The translations under genes and the position numbers were made by a program. A DNA stretch of 8,070 nt from JAXJQF01 sp036311285. GTDB taxonomy: Bacteria > Pseudomonadota > Gammaproteobacteria > Enterobacterales > Succinivibrionaceae. Below the pieces are notes generated by a model. The model had not been told where the DNA came from, searched no databases, and saw nothing but the letters and a program-made list of their open reading frames with translations. The stretch lies in contig JAXJQF010000096.1 in assembly GCA_036311285.1 (NCBI GenBank), positions 1 to 8,070 on the forward strand, written 5' to 3'. Positions 6,916 to 8,070 of this stretch are shown one piece after another (the stretch's first letter is position 1; every line of letters starts with the position of its first letter).

Positions 6916-7935
6916 ATGAAAAGAGAATTATCTTTAGAATTTTGCCGTGTTACTGAAGCTGCTGCTTTAGCTGGTTATCATTGGTTAGGTCGTGGTGACA
7001 AAATAGCTGCTGACAATGCTGCTGTTAAGGCCATGCGTTACCTATTAAATCGTATTGATTTTTCTGGTGAGATTGTTATCGGGGAAGGTGAAATCGATGA
7101 AGCTCCAATGCTATATATTGGTGAAAAAGTTGGTAAAGGCGGTGTAGAGGTTGACATAGCTGTAGATCCTATTGATGGAACAAGAATGACAGCAATGGGA
7201 CAAGCTAATGCTGTAGCAGTTTTAGCGGCGGCCGATAAGGGGGTATTCTTAAAAGCTCCAGATATGTATATGGAAAAATTAATAGTTGGTAGTAATGCCA
7301 AAGGAGCAATCGATTTAAATTTACCTTTAGAAGAAAATATTCTAAATATATCTAAAGCTACCGGTAAGAAGATTAGTGATTTAACTTGTGTTACTTTAGC
7401 TAAGCCAAGACATGATAATGCAATCAAAATGATGCAAGAGATGGGGTTGCGTGTGTTTGCTTTACCTGATGGCGACGTAGCTGCCTCAGTGTTAACATGC
7501 CTACCAGATAATAATATTGATTTTTTATATTGTATTGGCGGAGCGCCTGAAGGCGTTGTTAGTGCTGCAGTAACTAGAGCATTAGATGGAGATATGCAAG
7601 GTAAATTAATTCCTCGCGATATAGCCAAGGGAGCTACACCTGAAAATATTGAGTTTGCAAAGAAAGAGATAGAAAGATGTTTAAAGCTTGGCGTAGAACC
7701 AATGAAAGTGTTAACTTTAGATGATATGGTTTCTACTGATGGTGTTATGATTTCAATTAGTGGCATAACTAAGGGCGATCTATTAGAAGGTGTTAGTGTT
7801 AATGGTAATCTAGCAAGTACTGAAACATTGTTTATAAGAGGCACATCAAAGACTATAAGACGTATTAAATCTGTTCACAGATTAGATAGAAAGTCTCAAG
7901 AATTATACGATATTGTTTTCGGTGCAATTAAATAA
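6916..7935 (+). CDS. glpX: GlpX, class II fructose-1,6-bisphosphatase
   Basis: A 339-residue enzyme (E. coli GlpX about 336) that removes the 1-phosphate from fructose 1,6-bisphosphate to give fructose 6-phosphate, a Mn2+-dependent cytosolic step of gluconeogenesis. It has the Li+-sensitive phosphatase fold. Visible metal and substrate residues are Asp33 in GRGDKIAAD, Glu57 in VIGEGEIDEAPML, Asp84 and Asp87 in VDPIDGTR (E. coli has Glu at the latter), and Glu212 in IGGAPEGVVSAA. Other conserved blocks are MTAMGQANAVAVLA, DMYMEKLIVG, LAKPRHDNAI, LPDGDVAAS, GITKGDLLEGV and the C-terminal IRGTSKTIRRI. The sequence is of the enteric type rather than the more distant actinobacterial type. ATG 6916 has only a weak GGA about 9 bases upstream. 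In E. coli glpX is in the glycerol operon glpFKX; no glpF or glpK is adjacent here, so glycerol control is not implied. Confidence 0.96.
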   Translation: MKRELSLEFCRVTEAAALAGYHWLGRGDKIAADNAAVKAMRYLLNRIDFSGEIVIGEGEIDEAPMLYIGEKVGKGGVEVDIAVDPIDGTRMTAMGQANAVAVLAAADKGVFLKAPDMYMEKLIVGSNAKGAIDLNLPLEENILNISKATGKKISDLTCVTLAKPRHDNAIKMMQEMGLRVFALPDGDVAASVLTCLPDNNIDFLYCIGGAPEGVVSAAVTRALDGDMQGKLIPRDIAKGATPENIEFAKKEIERCLKLGVEPMKVLTLDDMVSTDGVMISISGITKGDLLEGVSVNGNLASTETLFIRGTSKTIRRIKSVHRLDRKSQELYDIVFGAIK

Positions 7936-7982
7936 ACTTGAGATAATTTTGACTCTTCACGGAATTGTTGGAAATGTAAAGA

Positions 7983-8011
7983 TTGAAAAAGGGACAAAAG
8001 TACTCTAATAT
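7983..8011 (+). promoter_or_regulatory. Possible promoter for a gene beyond the right edge
   Basis: TTGAAA at 7983-7988 and TAATAT at 8006-8011 are spaced by 17 bases and would start RNA near 8018, 28 bases before a candidate ATG at 8046. The spacer contains the left arm of the palindrome. The -10 matches consensus at only four of six bases, and the sequence is AT-rich. Confidence 0.3.
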
Positions 8012-8052
8012 TTTAAGCGACTAAAAAAAATAGAGAGAATACTTTATGTCCC
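7991..8052. repeat. 62-bp imperfect palindrome (possible minus-strand terminator or small mobile palindromic element)
   Basis: Outer arms GGGACA (7991-7996) and TGTCCC (8047-8052) pair perfectly. Moving inward, AAAGTA pairs with TACTTT (8040-8045), CTCT with AGAG (8034-8037), and TATTTT (8009-8014) with AAAATA (8027-8032), leaving a 12-base loop and small bulges, about 22 pairs in all. Read on the minus strand, the stem is followed at once by TTTTT (7986-7990), as in an intrinsic terminator for a gene entering from the right. Read on the plus strand there is no T run, so it is a poor glpX terminator. The sharply bounded GGGACA/TGTCCC ends would equally suit a MITE-like or extragenic repeat element; copy number elsewhere cannot be judged. 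Confidence 0.6.
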
Positions 8053-8070
8053 TTCATGCGTATAATACAC
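8046..8070 (+). CDS. Possible start of an unidentified + strand gene (partial, 8 codons)
   Basis: ATG 8046 has a purine-rich GAGAG (8033-8037) 8 bases upstream and a promoter-like pair before it, and the frame is open to the edge, reading MSLHAYNT. Eight residues are too few to recognise a family. The start codon lies in the right arm of the palindrome. If the palindrome is really a terminator for a minus-strand gene, this frame is spurious; on that strand one frame stops at 8044-8046 (TAA) and another shortly after. Confidence 0.2.

Noticed and set aside
7038..7844. A 268-codon open frame on the minus strand
   Set aside because: It lies wholly inside glpX, whose family motifs are unmistakable. 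The antisense translation shows no recognisable domain, and its length reflects the codon pattern of glpX.
6916..7935. Horizontal transfer of glpX, because it looks a little richer in GC than rng
   Set aside because: The protein is a typical enteric-type GlpX, and the difference is explained by strong conservation and likely higher expression.
7936..8070. A tRNA, small RNA gene or CRISPR repeat after glpX
   Set aside because: No cloverleaf, TTC-loop-like box or regularly spaced repeat could be found; the only structure is the palindrome.

Overview
The window reads as an ordinary chromosomal segment of an AT-rich gammaproteobacterium. By eye GC is about one third and third codon positions are mostly A or T. 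The first genes follow the classical gammaproteobacterial order mreD - maf (yhdE) - rng, and darP (yjgA) is divergent from pmbA (tldE), as in Escherichia coli. The proteins are closest in look to E. coli homologues recalled from memory. I cannot name the species. Low GC, tight packing and the lack of a yhdP-like gene between rng and tldD would suit a streamlined or host-associated genome, but that is inference.

Layout. Positions 1-4460 (+ strand) look like one operon: the 3' end of mreD, maf overlapping it by 8 bases, rng overlapping maf by 20 bases, a nitrilase-family amidohydrolase 4 bases after rng, and tldD 25 bases after that. A perfect 16-bp stem-loop at 4487-4529 lies where this operon meets the opposing minus-strand pair darP - rhodanese (5419 down to 4545). 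darP and pmbA (+, from 5500) diverge from an 80-base promoter region. glpX (+, 6916-7935) follows with its own strong-looking sigma70 promoter. The last 135 bases hold no complete gene but contain a 62-bp imperfect palindrome and a possible start of a further + strand gene.

Function. mreD serves cell-wall elongation, maf hydrolyses non-canonical or excess nucleotides, rng matures rRNA and decays mRNA, and darP helps 50S ribosome assembly. tldD and pmbA encode the two halves of the TldD/TldE metalloprotease and sit only about 1 kb apart here, though they are far apart in E. coli. The rhodanese looks periplasmic. glpX supplies fructose-1,6-bisphosphatase for gluconeogenesis.

I do not see a new multi-gene system. 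The points worth checking are: an RNase G that keeps its catalytic aspartates but has lost the CPxC zinc-link cysteines; a nitrilase that stops early, with what looks like the rest of its family C-terminus readable beyond the stop; the missing yhdP; the tldD/tldE cluster enclosing rhodanese and darP; and the palindrome at the right edge.
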